A stretch of 29,713 nt of DNA from the NCBI GenBank assembly GCA_007126415.1, contig SLBH01000255.1, positions 1 to 29,713 on the forward strand. Direction: 5' to 3'. Position 1 is the first letter of the stretch, and each line of letters opens with the position of its first letter. This stretch comes from Spirochaetales bacterium. GTDB taxonomy: Bacteria; Spirochaetota; Spirochaetia; DSM-27196; SLAA01. This document shows, one piece after another, positions 7,727 through 15,222 of the stretch. The notes beneath the pieces are model-generated. The model ran no database searches. It worked only from the letters and a program-made list of their open reading frames with translations, and had not been told where the DNA came from. The translations under genes were made by a program, and so were the position numbers.

Positions 7727-9190
7727 ATGTTTCACGTTGCAATAGCCGGCCGCCCTAACGTCGGCAAATCCACCTTGTTTAACAGACTCATTGGTCGTCG
7801 CCGCGCCATCACCGAGCGGACGCCCGGCGTCACACGCGACCCGGTAAGCGCTACCGTGGAGCTCGACGGCGTCACGATAACGTTCACCGATACCGGCGGC
7901 TACACCGCCGGCGAAGCCGCGATAGACCGCCGCGTCTCGGGCCGCGCGCTCGCGGTTGTCGGTGAGGCCGACTGCGTCCTGCTGCTGCTCGAGTATCAAC
8001 AGGTCACCGCCGAGGACGAGCTGTTCCTGGACGCAATCAACCGTTATCGAGACAAAGTGTTGCTCGTGGTAAACAAGATAGACACACCGGAACGCGAGGA
8101 CGGCATCTACGAGTTCTACCGTTACGGTTTTGAGCCTGTCCTCGGCGTTTCGGCCGAACACGGGCGGGGCATCGAGGAACTGAGAGCGGCGCTGCTTCAG
8201 CGACTGCTCGACAGTCCGGCGGCCGGTGAAGCCGACAGCCCGGCGGCGTTCAGCGGAGCCGAGCCGGAAGACGGGGCGGGGCGGGGCGGGGCGCCGCGCG
8301 AAGGCGCTCGCGGCGACGGGAACCCGTCCGACCGGTCGCTTAGCGAGGGCACCCCGGGCGAGTATGCGGAGCATGAAGGGCCGGAGCCGATTACGCTCGC
8401 GATTCTTGGGCAGCCGAACACCGGAAAATCAACGCTCGCGAACGCATTGCTCGGACACGAAAGCTCGATCGTCGATTCGGTACCGGGCACCACGCGCGAT
8501 GTGGTGGAAGGTGAGTTTGCGTTCGGCCCGCACCGATTTCGATTGCTCGACACCGCCGGTATGCGCCGCCGCAGCCGCGTCGATGAGCCGCTTGAGTACT
8601 ACTCGGTTAACCGCGCGGTTGCGACGCTCAGCGTGTCCGACGTGGTGCTCTTGGTGGTGGACGCCCAGAAAGGCGTTACCGAGCAGGACAAGAAGATCGC
8701 GGGACTGGTCGTCAAGCGCGGCTGCGGCGTGATACTGGTGCTCAACAAGTGGGACCTGATGGCGGGAGCGCCCAACGAGTTCGAGGCGGTGCGTGATCGC
8801 GTTCGTTTCGTGTTTCCGGTGTTGCAGTTTGCGCCGGTTGTCGCGATCTCGGCGCAAGAGGGGCGTGGATTCAAGCGCATGCTCAAGGCGATCGAGCAGG
8901 TTTATCGCGAGCTTGGGCGCAGAGTCGACACCGGGCGGCTCAATCGTTCCCTGCAGGCCTGGGTGGCGGAGAACCCGCCCCCGATGGTCAACGGCCGTAG
9001 GCCGAAGTTGCTCTACGCTACCCAAACCAGCACTCGACCGTTGGTGTTCGTATTGTTTGCCGGACGCAAACGAGACGTGCCCGACAGCTACATTACCTAT
9101 ATCAAGAATCGCATTCGGGAGGAGTACGAGTTCCGCGTTACGCCGATCCGGGTCGAGATTCGTGACCGCGGACGGCACGCCGGCTCGTAG
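7727..9190 (+). CDS. der: Ribosome biogenesis GTPase Der (EngA)
   Basis: Der is an essential tandem GTPase that matures the 50S ribosomal subunit. G domain 1 has GRPNVGKS (8-15), DTGG (55-58) and NKID (116-119). G domain 2 has GQPNTGKS (228-235), DTAGMRR (275-281) and NKWD (340-343). A KH-like domain follows (about 370-480). Length is 487 residues, somewhat more than the usual 430-490 core, because the linker between the G domains (about 163-220) is long, Gly/Ala/Pro/Glu-rich and of low complexity. Its DNA holds four perfect GGGGC units (8273-8292). The gene starts 5 bp after ptsI without a close Shine-Dalgarno, suggesting translational coupling. Confidence 0.97.
   Translation: MFHVAIAGRPNVGKSTLFNRLIGRRRAITERTPGVTRDPVSATVELDGVTITFTDTGGYTAGEAAIDRRVSGRALAVVGEADCVLLLLEYQQVTAEDELFLDAINRYRDKVLLVVNKIDTPEREDGIYEFYRYGFEPVLGVSAEHGRGIEELRAALLQRLLDSPAAGEADSPAAFSGAEPEDGAGRGGAPREGARGDGNPSDRSLSEGTPGEYAEHEGPEPITLAILGQPNTGKSTLANALLGHESSIVDSVPGTTRDVVEGEFAFGPHRFRLLDTAGMRRRSRVDEPLEYYSVNRAVATLSVSDVVLLVVDAQKGVTEQDKKIAGLVVKRGCGVILVLNKWDLMAGAPNEFEAVRDRVRFVFPVLQFAPVVAISAQEGRGFKRMLKAIEQVYRELGRRVDTGRLNRSLQAWVAENPPPMVNGRRPKLLYATQTSTRPLVFVLFAGRKRDVPDSYITYIKNRIREEYEFRVTPIRVEIRDRGRHAGS
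8273..8292 (+). repeat. Four tandem GGGGC units (G-quadruplex motif) in the der linker
   Basis: Four runs of four G are each separated by a single C (8273-8291), followed by a final C at 8292. This satisfies the standard G-quadruplex pattern on the coding strand and hence in the mRNA. It falls in the low-complexity linker between the two GTPase domains. Confidence 0.9.
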
Positions 9191-9198
9191 TCGCGCGT

Positions 9199-10797
9199 AT
9201 GCAACCGCTCAGCATAGGCGAGGTGTGCGAAGTTCTCGGACTCAAGCCTCACATCTTGCGCTACTGGGAACAAGAGATTCCGCTTCTTTCGCCCCCCAAA
9301 GACAGCTTCGGGCGCCGCGAATTCCACGAGCGCGAGCTGCAGCAGCTGTTTCGCATCAAGTATCTCGTGTACACCAAGAAGTACACCGTACAGGGTGTCG
9401 CGCGCAGGTTGCTGCAGGAAGCTTCCGGTCGCTCAGCCGACGCAAAGGCGCGGGTACACGCGGTTCGACACGCGGTGCTCGGCTCGGTGTATCGCGCCCG
9501 CGCGGTTACCGACCGGCTCTCGCAACTCGGGGTGCCCCGGCAAGCGATAGACCCCACGCGGGTCGACGAGACTACACAACGAGAACTCAGCGAAGCCGCG
9601 GTGCACACGCTACGCCGTGAGTTGCAGCGTTACCCCGAGACACTCTGGGACGACCTGCAAGCGGTGTCGGCCTCGCCGAGCCTCGGCCCCGACGGCGCAA
9701 CCGACGAACAACGAGGCACCGTTTCCGACGCGAACACCAAGGTGCTTTCGCTGCCGGAGCACGAGGCGTTTTCTGCGGAGTGCGGCCGGCGCGGTTTGGA
9801 GGCGTTGGCGGACGGAACGGTGCTGGCGTTCTCACCGGTGTCCAATGCTTGTCCCGCGCCTGATGCCGGCTACCCCCCGCTTGCACCACTGACGGCGCTG
9901 CGTCGCGTTTCGTTGCTGGAGCTAACCGCCGAGAGACTCCGTGCCGCGAGCTACGCCTGCGGGCGACGCCTCGTCTGGGTGATTGTGGTTCCACACGAGC
10001 GACTCGGTGCCGTTCGTGCGTACATAAAGGCGAAGCGTCGCTTCGGGTTTCGCAAAGGTGACCTGGTTGTGGCCCCACAACAGACGTTCCCGCTGCTCTA
10101 TCGCGACGGCACCGCGGTAGCGAAGCCCGATGGTACGATCGTGAGCTACTGGTCGGGCCTCGCCGGCTCGTTTCGCATCCTCTCGTCGCCGGCCTTCGCG
10201 CGCTTCTGCGGAGAGCGAGGTCTGGAACGCGTGCTGTTCGCGCCGCTCGATAACCCCGTCGCAACCGTTCCGGCGAGCACGATGCTTGGGCTGCACCTGT
10301 CGCGGGGGAACGCGTACACCTTCGAGGTGGTGGCGCAGCGCGGGCGGCGCTTCCGGCCGAGCGGCGCGGCCGTTGTGGAGCTCGATGCGATCGGGGCCCG
10401 CTTTCCGGGCCTACCTCTCGATCATATCGAGATTCCGGCGGCCTCGCTTGGGCTGAAGGACCGAGATACCGATAATCCTGATAGGAGCGCTCGGGATGGG
10501 ATACGTTTGAAACTGCGACTGAGCCGTCTGTTGCAGAAGGAACCGCGCAGCCTGGCTGTGGAGTGCGACCGGCGCGCCGCCTATGCGCCGTTGACGCGCA
10601 TTGAGGAGCTACCGAGCGCCGCGCAGGCGCTGTCACGGTACGATGCTGAGCTGATCGGCGGGCCGCACTCCGGCGAGGCGTGCGAGGTTCCGCCGCTGTT
10701 CGCGCAGGACGCCGAAACCGCGAAGCTCCGGCAGGCGTTACGCGCCGGCGGCGCTGCGAGTGGCGGCGCTGCGAGTGACGGCGACGCGCTGCGTTGA
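9199..10797 (+). CDS. MerR-type HTH regulator fused to a degenerate UDP-sugar pyrophosphorylase-like (UDPGP) domain
   Basis: Residues 3-70 form a MerR DNA-binding head: LSIGEVCEVLGLKPHILRYW, then the wing region with GRREFHERELQQLFRIKYLVY. Residues about 75-160 are helical and variable. The long C-terminal part (about 190-490) resembles the UDPGP type I / UDP-GlcNAc pyrophosphorylase family by motif order: ELTAERL (241-247), FGFRKGDLVVAPQQTFPLLY (282-301), KPDGTIVSYWSGL (309-321), VLFAPLDNP (345-353) with Asp351 at the VDN position, GNAYTFEVV (370-378), and YAPLTRIEELPSAAQAL near 462-478, like the FxPxKN region. The glycine-rich nucleotide loop expected before residue 240 is absent, and the Lys of the FxPxKN-like site is replaced. 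Catalysis therefore seems lost while ligand binding may remain. Usual MerR proteins are 110-300 residues. The gene starts 8 bp after der and has no Shine-Dalgarno. The C-terminal call is by motif order only. Confidence 0.65.
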   Translation: MQPLSIGEVCEVLGLKPHILRYWEQEIPLLSPPKDSFGRREFHERELQQLFRIKYLVYTKKYTVQGVARRLLQEASGRSADAKARVHAVRHAVLGSVYRARAVTDRLSQLGVPRQAIDPTRVDETTQRELSEAAVHTLRRELQRYPETLWDDLQAVSASPSLGPDGATDEQRGTVSDANTKVLSLPEHEAFSAECGRRGLEALADGTVLAFSPVSNACPAPDAGYPPLAPLTALRRVSLLELTAERLRAASYACGRRLVWVIVVPHERLGAVRAYIKAKRRFGFRKGDLVVAPQQTFPLLYRDGTAVAKPDGTIVSYWSGLAGSFRILSSPAFARFCGERGLERVLFAPLDNPVATVPASTMLGLHLSRGNAYTFEVVAQRGRRFRPSGAAVVELDAIGARFPGLPLDHIEIPAASLGLKDRDTDNPDRSARDGIRLKLRLSRLLQKEPRSLAVECDRRAAYAPLTRIEELPSAAQALSRYDAELIGGPHSGEACEVPPLFAQDAETAKLRQALRAGGAASGGAASDGDALR

Positions 10798-10883
10798 GGA
10801 TACGCGCCACGGGCACTGCAATCGAGATACGCGGCGCGATCAACAAGCGGGAAACGTAAAAGGTGAAGGTAAAGGTGAAAACG

Positions 10884-12230
10884 ATGAGTAGGAACGAACG
10901 CATCCACCTACACTCGCTTGCGCGAACTCGCGTTGTACTCGCTTGGGTGGCGCTGCTGGCGTGCGTGCTGATACCGGTACCACGGCTCAACGCGCTGCAG
11001 TTCTCAGACTGGGCGGCGCGCCAGGTGCCGGACAACTCGGGCGCGCGGCGCGCGGTGGCCGATCTGTTTCAGGCGGAGTATTCGCAGGTACGAAACGCAC
11101 GCGCACGCGTCATCGAGGACCGGTCGCAGCGAACGCCGGTGCGATTCTGGGTCGAGGAGTGGAACAGTTCGTTGTACTATGTCTTCGCGCACCGGCGCGG
11201 CGAGTCGTTCGAGATCGACAGCGCCGGCACCTACGTCGTACGTCGTAACCTTGATTCAGGCGAGATCGATCAACTCAAAGTGTTCCTGCGCGACGACCCC
11301 CACTACTTTGCGCGGCTGTTTCCGAGCAGCAGCGGGATGACGCAGCTCGACCTATACCTTGCCGATACTCGTGTGCACCGGGGTGTGCCGGTCGGTATGC
11401 GTTTCGATCGCGCGCTCACCGAACCGTTCACCCGCGTCATGGAGCGTACCCAGCGCAGCGTGGCTTGGCCCGAACTCTTTCCGGAGCTCGACCGGCGCAA
11501 CCGCGAGGCCTATCGTCGGGTTGAAACCATGGTAGATCGCATTCGCGAGGTCATCACGGATCTGCCTGACGCAGAGGACGGCGCGATGGACGCCGACGGC
11601 AATCTCGTGTTTATCGAGTCGTTGGTTCTGCAGGATCAGGAAGCGGGCTTCAATTGCTCGGGGTTCGCGAAATGGGTGGTCGACGGTATCTATGGGCCTC
11701 AGTCCGGGGGGTATCTGCCGATCGATCCGCTCAAGACCAAGCATCTCGACCACCGCGGCCATCGCTTCAGTCTGGCTCGCGAGCACGACCGCGACCCGTA
11801 CTTCGGCTTAGACTGGTCCCGCAATCTCGCAATAGAACTCAAGCGCCTTCGCAATCCGGTGCTCGAATGGCACCACACCGATGCGGACGTACGCTCGGTG
11901 CGCTACTCGCGCTACACCGAGAATTTGGGCTATCCGGTTTCGGAACTCGAGCGTATTCTCTACCTACTGGCCGTCCGTGATCCGGGACGCTTCTACATCG
12001 GCTCGGTAAATCGGGAGTTTGGCGAAGCGCCGGTCTTGCGCCAGCACGTGCACGTGGTGGTGCTGTTCCCGTACTTCACCTCCGAGGGTCGGTTCAAGAT
12101 CGCGGTTATGGAGCGAAACGTGGAGTCGAGCATGGCATCGCTGCGACGACGATACAGCGACGACCACATTCATCTGGTGCGGGCTGAGGCCGATGAGCGG
12201 TTTGACCCTCCGGTCGTCGATAAACGGTAA
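10884..12230 (+). CDS. Exported NlpC/P60-like Cys-His protein of unknown substrate
   Basis: The 448-residue protein has a basic N-terminus and a hydrophobic segment (about 17-32), consistent with a signal peptide or anchor. Its body has no family I can name securely. Residues 255-265 (GFNCSGFAKWV) place Cys258 at the start of a helix, as in NlpC/P60 and other papain-fold hydrolases. Residues 386-397 (RQHVHVVVLFPY) offer His388 or His390 on a strand as the second catalytic residue. This spacing fits a Cys-His hydrolase or transferase acting on the envelope. A GTG start at 10863 would add seven residues (MKVKVKT); the ATG at 10884 is preferred because AGGTG (10873-10877) lies 6 nt before it. 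It follows the MerR fusion gene after 86 bp. Confidence 0.6.
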   Translation: MSRNERIHLHSLARTRVVLAWVALLACVLIPVPRLNALQFSDWAARQVPDNSGARRAVADLFQAEYSQVRNARARVIEDRSQRTPVRFWVEEWNSSLYYVFAHRRGESFEIDSAGTYVVRRNLDSGEIDQLKVFLRDDPHYFARLFPSSSGMTQLDLYLADTRVHRGVPVGMRFDRALTEPFTRVMERTQRSVAWPELFPELDRRNREAYRRVETMVDRIREVITDLPDAEDGAMDADGNLVFIESLVLQDQEAGFNCSGFAKWVVDGIYGPQSGGYLPIDPLKTKHLDHRGHRFSLAREHDRDPYFGLDWSRNLAIELKRLRNPVLEWHHTDADVRSVRYSRYTENLGYPVSELERILYLLAVRDPGRFYIGSVNREFGEAPVLRQHVHVVVLFPYFTSEGRFKIAVMERNVESSMASLRRRYSDDHIHLVRAEADERFDPPVVDKR

Positions 12231-12240
12231 TAAACGGTAA
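12221..12240 (+). repeat. Perfect 10-bp tandem duplication across a stop codon
   Basis: TAAACGGTAA occurs twice head to tail at 12221-12230 and 12231-12240. It covers the stop codon of the preceding gene and creates a double in-frame stop (TAATAA at 12228-12233). Confidence 0.9.
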
Positions 12241-12251
12241 TAGACCGATAA

Positions 12252-12280
12252 TTGAATAACCGCAAACCCTGAGGTATTCT
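12252..12280 (+). promoter_or_regulatory. Candidate sigma70 promoter for the TPR-TonB gene block
   Basis: TTGAAT (12252-12257) and TATTCT (12275-12280) are 17 bp apart, each matching consensus at four positions. The -10 ends 8 nt before the ATG at 12289, giving an almost leaderless transcript. The only SD-like stretch, GAGGT (12271-12275), is 13 nt from the ATG and overlaps the -10. Confidence 0.4.
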
Positions 12281-12288
12281 CTAACCGT

Positions 12289-15219
12289 ATGAAAATTTTT
12301 CTGCTCATCGCCACGCTACTCGCAGGGGCGGGTACGTGGTCTGCGCAAGCGGCCGATCGGGGTGTCTTCCAGGAAGCCGAAGCACGTTTTCGCGCTCAGG
12401 AGTGGGAGCTTGCGCTCAATCGCTACGACGCGTTGATTCGTCAACACCCGAGCTCGCCCACGGTGCCCGACGCCCAGTTTCGGCGCGCGGTGGTACTGTA
12501 TCGTCTCGGACGATATCAGGAGGCGGTACGCGTCTTTCGGCGGGTTGAGTCGCGTTTTCGCTCAACGCAGTACCTACCCGAGGTGCCGTTCTGGAAAGGC
12601 CTTGCGCGCTATCAGCTGCAGGACTACTCCGCCGCGGTCTCCGACCTAGACAGCTTCCTCGACGACCACCCGGATTCGCCGCTGCGCACTCAGGCGCTGT
12701 TGTACCGGGCCCTGGCCGAGATTGGGTCCGAGCGCCCGATGCTCGCGCGCGCCACTCTCGAAACGCTGTTCTCCGAAACCCCCGACGCCGGCGAAGAGTC
12801 GTACGCCGCTGCGCTCTTGACCTCGTTATATATCGAGCACGACGACACCGAGTTGATCCTGCGCTTCACCGACGAGCTAAACCTTAGCGATATCGAGTCT
12901 CCCTGGCGTGAAAACGTGAAGCTGTACCGCGCCGAGGCGCTGCGCGCCGAGGGCCGAAGCGAGGAAGCGTTTGAGCTCTACGACGCGGTGGTGGACGCCG
13001 CGCCCGAGATTGCGCGGGTAGCGTTGCAGCGCCGCTTCGAACGCGCGCAGCAAACCGGCGATCGCGACCGGGTCGACGGGGTCCTGCTCGAGGCCGAGCA
13101 ACGTCTCGCGGGCAGACCCGAGCTGCTCTCGGATTTCTGGTTGCAGGTGGGCATAGACGCGTACGAGCGCGAAGAGTACGAGATCGCCGAGCTTTATCTG
13201 CGACGCGTCTGGGATCTCCGCGGTGCGCAACCAATTACCGGGCTCGTGCCGTTGTATCTCTCACACCTGCGCGAGCGGCGCGGAGAGTTGGCGCGCGCGG
13301 CCGAGATCTTGGAACTATACCTGGCCGAGGAAGACGAGCCCGATGAGCACGCGCGCGTGTTGATGCGGCTCGGAGCGGTCCGGCTCGCTCAGGAAAACTG
13401 GGAAGCCGCGACCGAGCGGTTCGGCGAGGTGGTTTCGCAGTACCCGGACTCGGAGCATTTCGGAAAAGCGGCGTATCAGCTCGCGTTCGCCGAGTATCGT
13501 CTCGGCGATCTCGCTGCAGCCCGCAATACCATAGCTCGCACGCTCGGCACAGCACGAGCCGGCGCGTTCATGCCGGAGCTCCTGCGCCTGCGCGCCTCGG
13601 TTGAGCGCGATCGCGGAGAACTCGAGGACGCGGTCGCAACCTTCAGAGACTACCTACCGATGCGCAGCGATGATGTGGCGTCGCGGCTCGAGTATCACAA
13701 ACTGCTGTTCCGTACCGGACGAACCGAGCAACTGGTGCTGGAGTCCCGTGAGTTTGCGGAGTCACATCCCGAGTTTTCGGAGCCGGTGGAGCCGGGGTAT
13801 AACGCCGGCACCGCGATCGAGTTCAACTATCTCAAGGGAATCGCGCTTGTTTCACGCCGCAACTATCGAGAGGCTTCCGAGGTGCTCGGACGGCTGCCCG
13901 AGACTCCTGAGGAGTACGAGCAACACCGCGAGATCTATCCGTACGTGCTCTATTATCGCGGCTGGTCGGCGTATCAGCGCGCCGAGTACGATGAAGCGGT
14001 GGGGTTGTTTGACGAGCTCGTCTCGTACGATCAAGAGCACGAGTTTGCCGCCCGAGCAGCGTACCTTGCCGGGTGGAGCGCGTTCCAGCAAGGAGCGTAC
14101 GATGCGGCCGAGGAGCGCCTTTTGCGCGTTTCGGCGCTTCATGCTTCGCGCGAGCTTCGCATAGAGGCCGCCTTCGTGCTCGGGCAGGCGCTCGCGGCGC
14201 GCGGCAGCCACCAAGAGGCCGCGGTGCAGTTCCGCAATCTGTACCTCGATTACCCCGACTCGGGCTATGCCGATGATGCACGCTTTGAGTACGCGGCGCA
14301 GCTCGCGGCGCTCGAGCGTGTCGATGAGGCGGCAGCGACGTATCGAGAGGTCTACGAACGGTTTCCCGACAGCCCGCTTGCCGAGCAAGCGCTCTACACT
14401 CGCGGTGAGCTGTTGCTCGCCGACGGGCGCTACGACGATGCCCGAAACGCGTTCGCCGATTATCGCAATAGCTTCCCCGACGGGCGTCTTGTGGGCGCGG
14501 CGCTGTACTGGGGCGGCGACGCTTCGTACCGCCTCGGTGAGAGCTCGGGAGCGCTGCTGTTGTGGGAGCGGTTGCTCGAGCAGCATCGCGACAGCGAGTT
14601 TCGCGCACAGGCGATGGAGCGTGCCGCGGAGATCTACCGTGATCGCCGCGAGTATCGCGACGCGCTAAATCTGCTCACGCAACTGATCGTGGCCTACCCG
14701 GAACGCGCCGAGGAGATCGACGCACGCAGCACGGCCGATCAGCTCGTGCTGTTGATCGGTGGCCTGTCACAGCGCGAGGCCGGGCTCTGGGTCCGGATCG
14801 AGAACAACGACAGGGCGCGGAGCGACGCCGGACGCGAGGCGATTATCGAGCTTGCGCAGCTGGTGTTCTACGAGACTGCTGCCGGCCCGCGAGAACTCGG
14901 GATCGTGTTGCCGCTGTTGCGCGAGACGATGGAGTACGATGAAGAAGATCCCGAGAGGGCGGCGCTCGCCGCGTTCATGCTCGCCGAGCACTCAGGTGAA
15001 CAGGGGGAGTATGCGCGCGCGGCCGAGCGTTTTCTCGAGGCGGCCGCCATAAACCCGGCCGATACCGACCATGTCGCGCGCTCGCTCTACCGCTCGGCCG
15101 AGATGCAGCTGCGCGCGGGGCGTAGAGCCGAGGCCGAGGCGATCAAGAGCGAGCTCGAGGACGAGTTTCCGAACTCGGAGTGGACCGCCGAAGCGCGTCG
15201 TCTGTTAGGAGAGAGTTGA
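12289..15219 (+). CDS. Large periplasmic tetratricopeptide-repeat protein
   Basis: The 976-residue protein has a signal peptide with a likely cut after Ala21 (SAQA/AD) and no lipobox Cys. The rest is almost entirely TPR-like helical repeats. Recurring signatures include RYQEAVRVFRRVESRF, YSAAVSDLDSFLDDHPDSPL, WEAATERFGEVVSQYPDS, YDEAVGLFDELVSYDQ, HQEAAVQFRNLYLDYPDSGY and YDDARNAFADYRNSFPDG. The repeat type (about 36 residues, with YPDS/FPDS turns) resembles CpoB/YbgF, BamD and other envelope scaffold proteins. The protein is very acidic. A role as periplasmic scaffold for the downstream barrel and Ton complex is inferred from the operon: the next gene begins 3 bp after its stop. The start is supported by the signal peptide. 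Confidence 0.85.
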   Translation: MKIFLLIATLLAGAGTWSAQAADRGVFQEAEARFRAQEWELALNRYDALIRQHPSSPTVPDAQFRRAVVLYRLGRYQEAVRVFRRVESRFRSTQYLPEVPFWKGLARYQLQDYSAAVSDLDSFLDDHPDSPLRTQALLYRALAEIGSERPMLARATLETLFSETPDAGEESYAAALLTSLYIEHDDTELILRFTDELNLSDIESPWRENVKLYRAEALRAEGRSEEAFELYDAVVDAAPEIARVALQRRFERAQQTGDRDRVDGVLLEAEQRLAGRPELLSDFWLQVGIDAYEREEYEIAELYLRRVWDLRGAQPITGLVPLYLSHLRERRGELARAAEILELYLAEEDEPDEHARVLMRLGAVRLAQENWEAATERFGEVVSQYPDSEHFGKAAYQLAFAEYRLGDLAAARNTIARTLGTARAGAFMPELLRLRASVERDRGELEDAVATFRDYLPMRSDDVASRLEYHKLLFRTGRTEQLVLESREFAESHPEFSEPVEPGYNAGTAIEFNYLKGIALVSRRNYREASEVLGRLPETPEEYEQHREIYPYVLYYRGWSAYQRAEYDEAVGLFDELVSYDQEHEFAARAAYLAGWSAFQQGAYDAAEERLLRVSALHASRELRIEAAFVLGQALAARGSHQEAAVQFRNLYLDYPDSGYADDARFEYAAQLAALERVDEAAATYREVYERFPDSPLAEQALYTRGELLLADGRYDDARNAFADYRNSFPDGRLVGAALYWGGDASYRLGESSGALLLWERLLEQHRDSEFRAQAMERAAEIYRDRREYRDALNLLTQLIVAYPERAEEIDARSTADQLVLLIGGLSQREAGLWVRIENNDRARSDAGREAIIELAQLVFYETAAGPRELGIVLPLLRETMEYDEEDPERAALAAFMLAEHSGEQGEYARAAERFLEAAAINPADTDHVARSLYRSAEMQLRAGRRAEAEAIKSELEDEFPNSEWTAEARRLLGES

Positions 15220-15222
15220 GCC

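Noticed and set aside
9587..11035. Long (482-codon) open frame on the minus strand opposite the MerR fusion
   Set aside because: Its translation is Arg/Pro/Ser-rich with no domain pattern, and it overlaps two better-supported genes. Such antisense frames are expected in GC-rich coding DNA.
13832..14608. Minus-strand frame of 258 codons opposite the TPR gene
   Set aside because: Arg/Thr/Ala-rich low-complexity translation, opposite an obvious TPR protein; a composition artefact.
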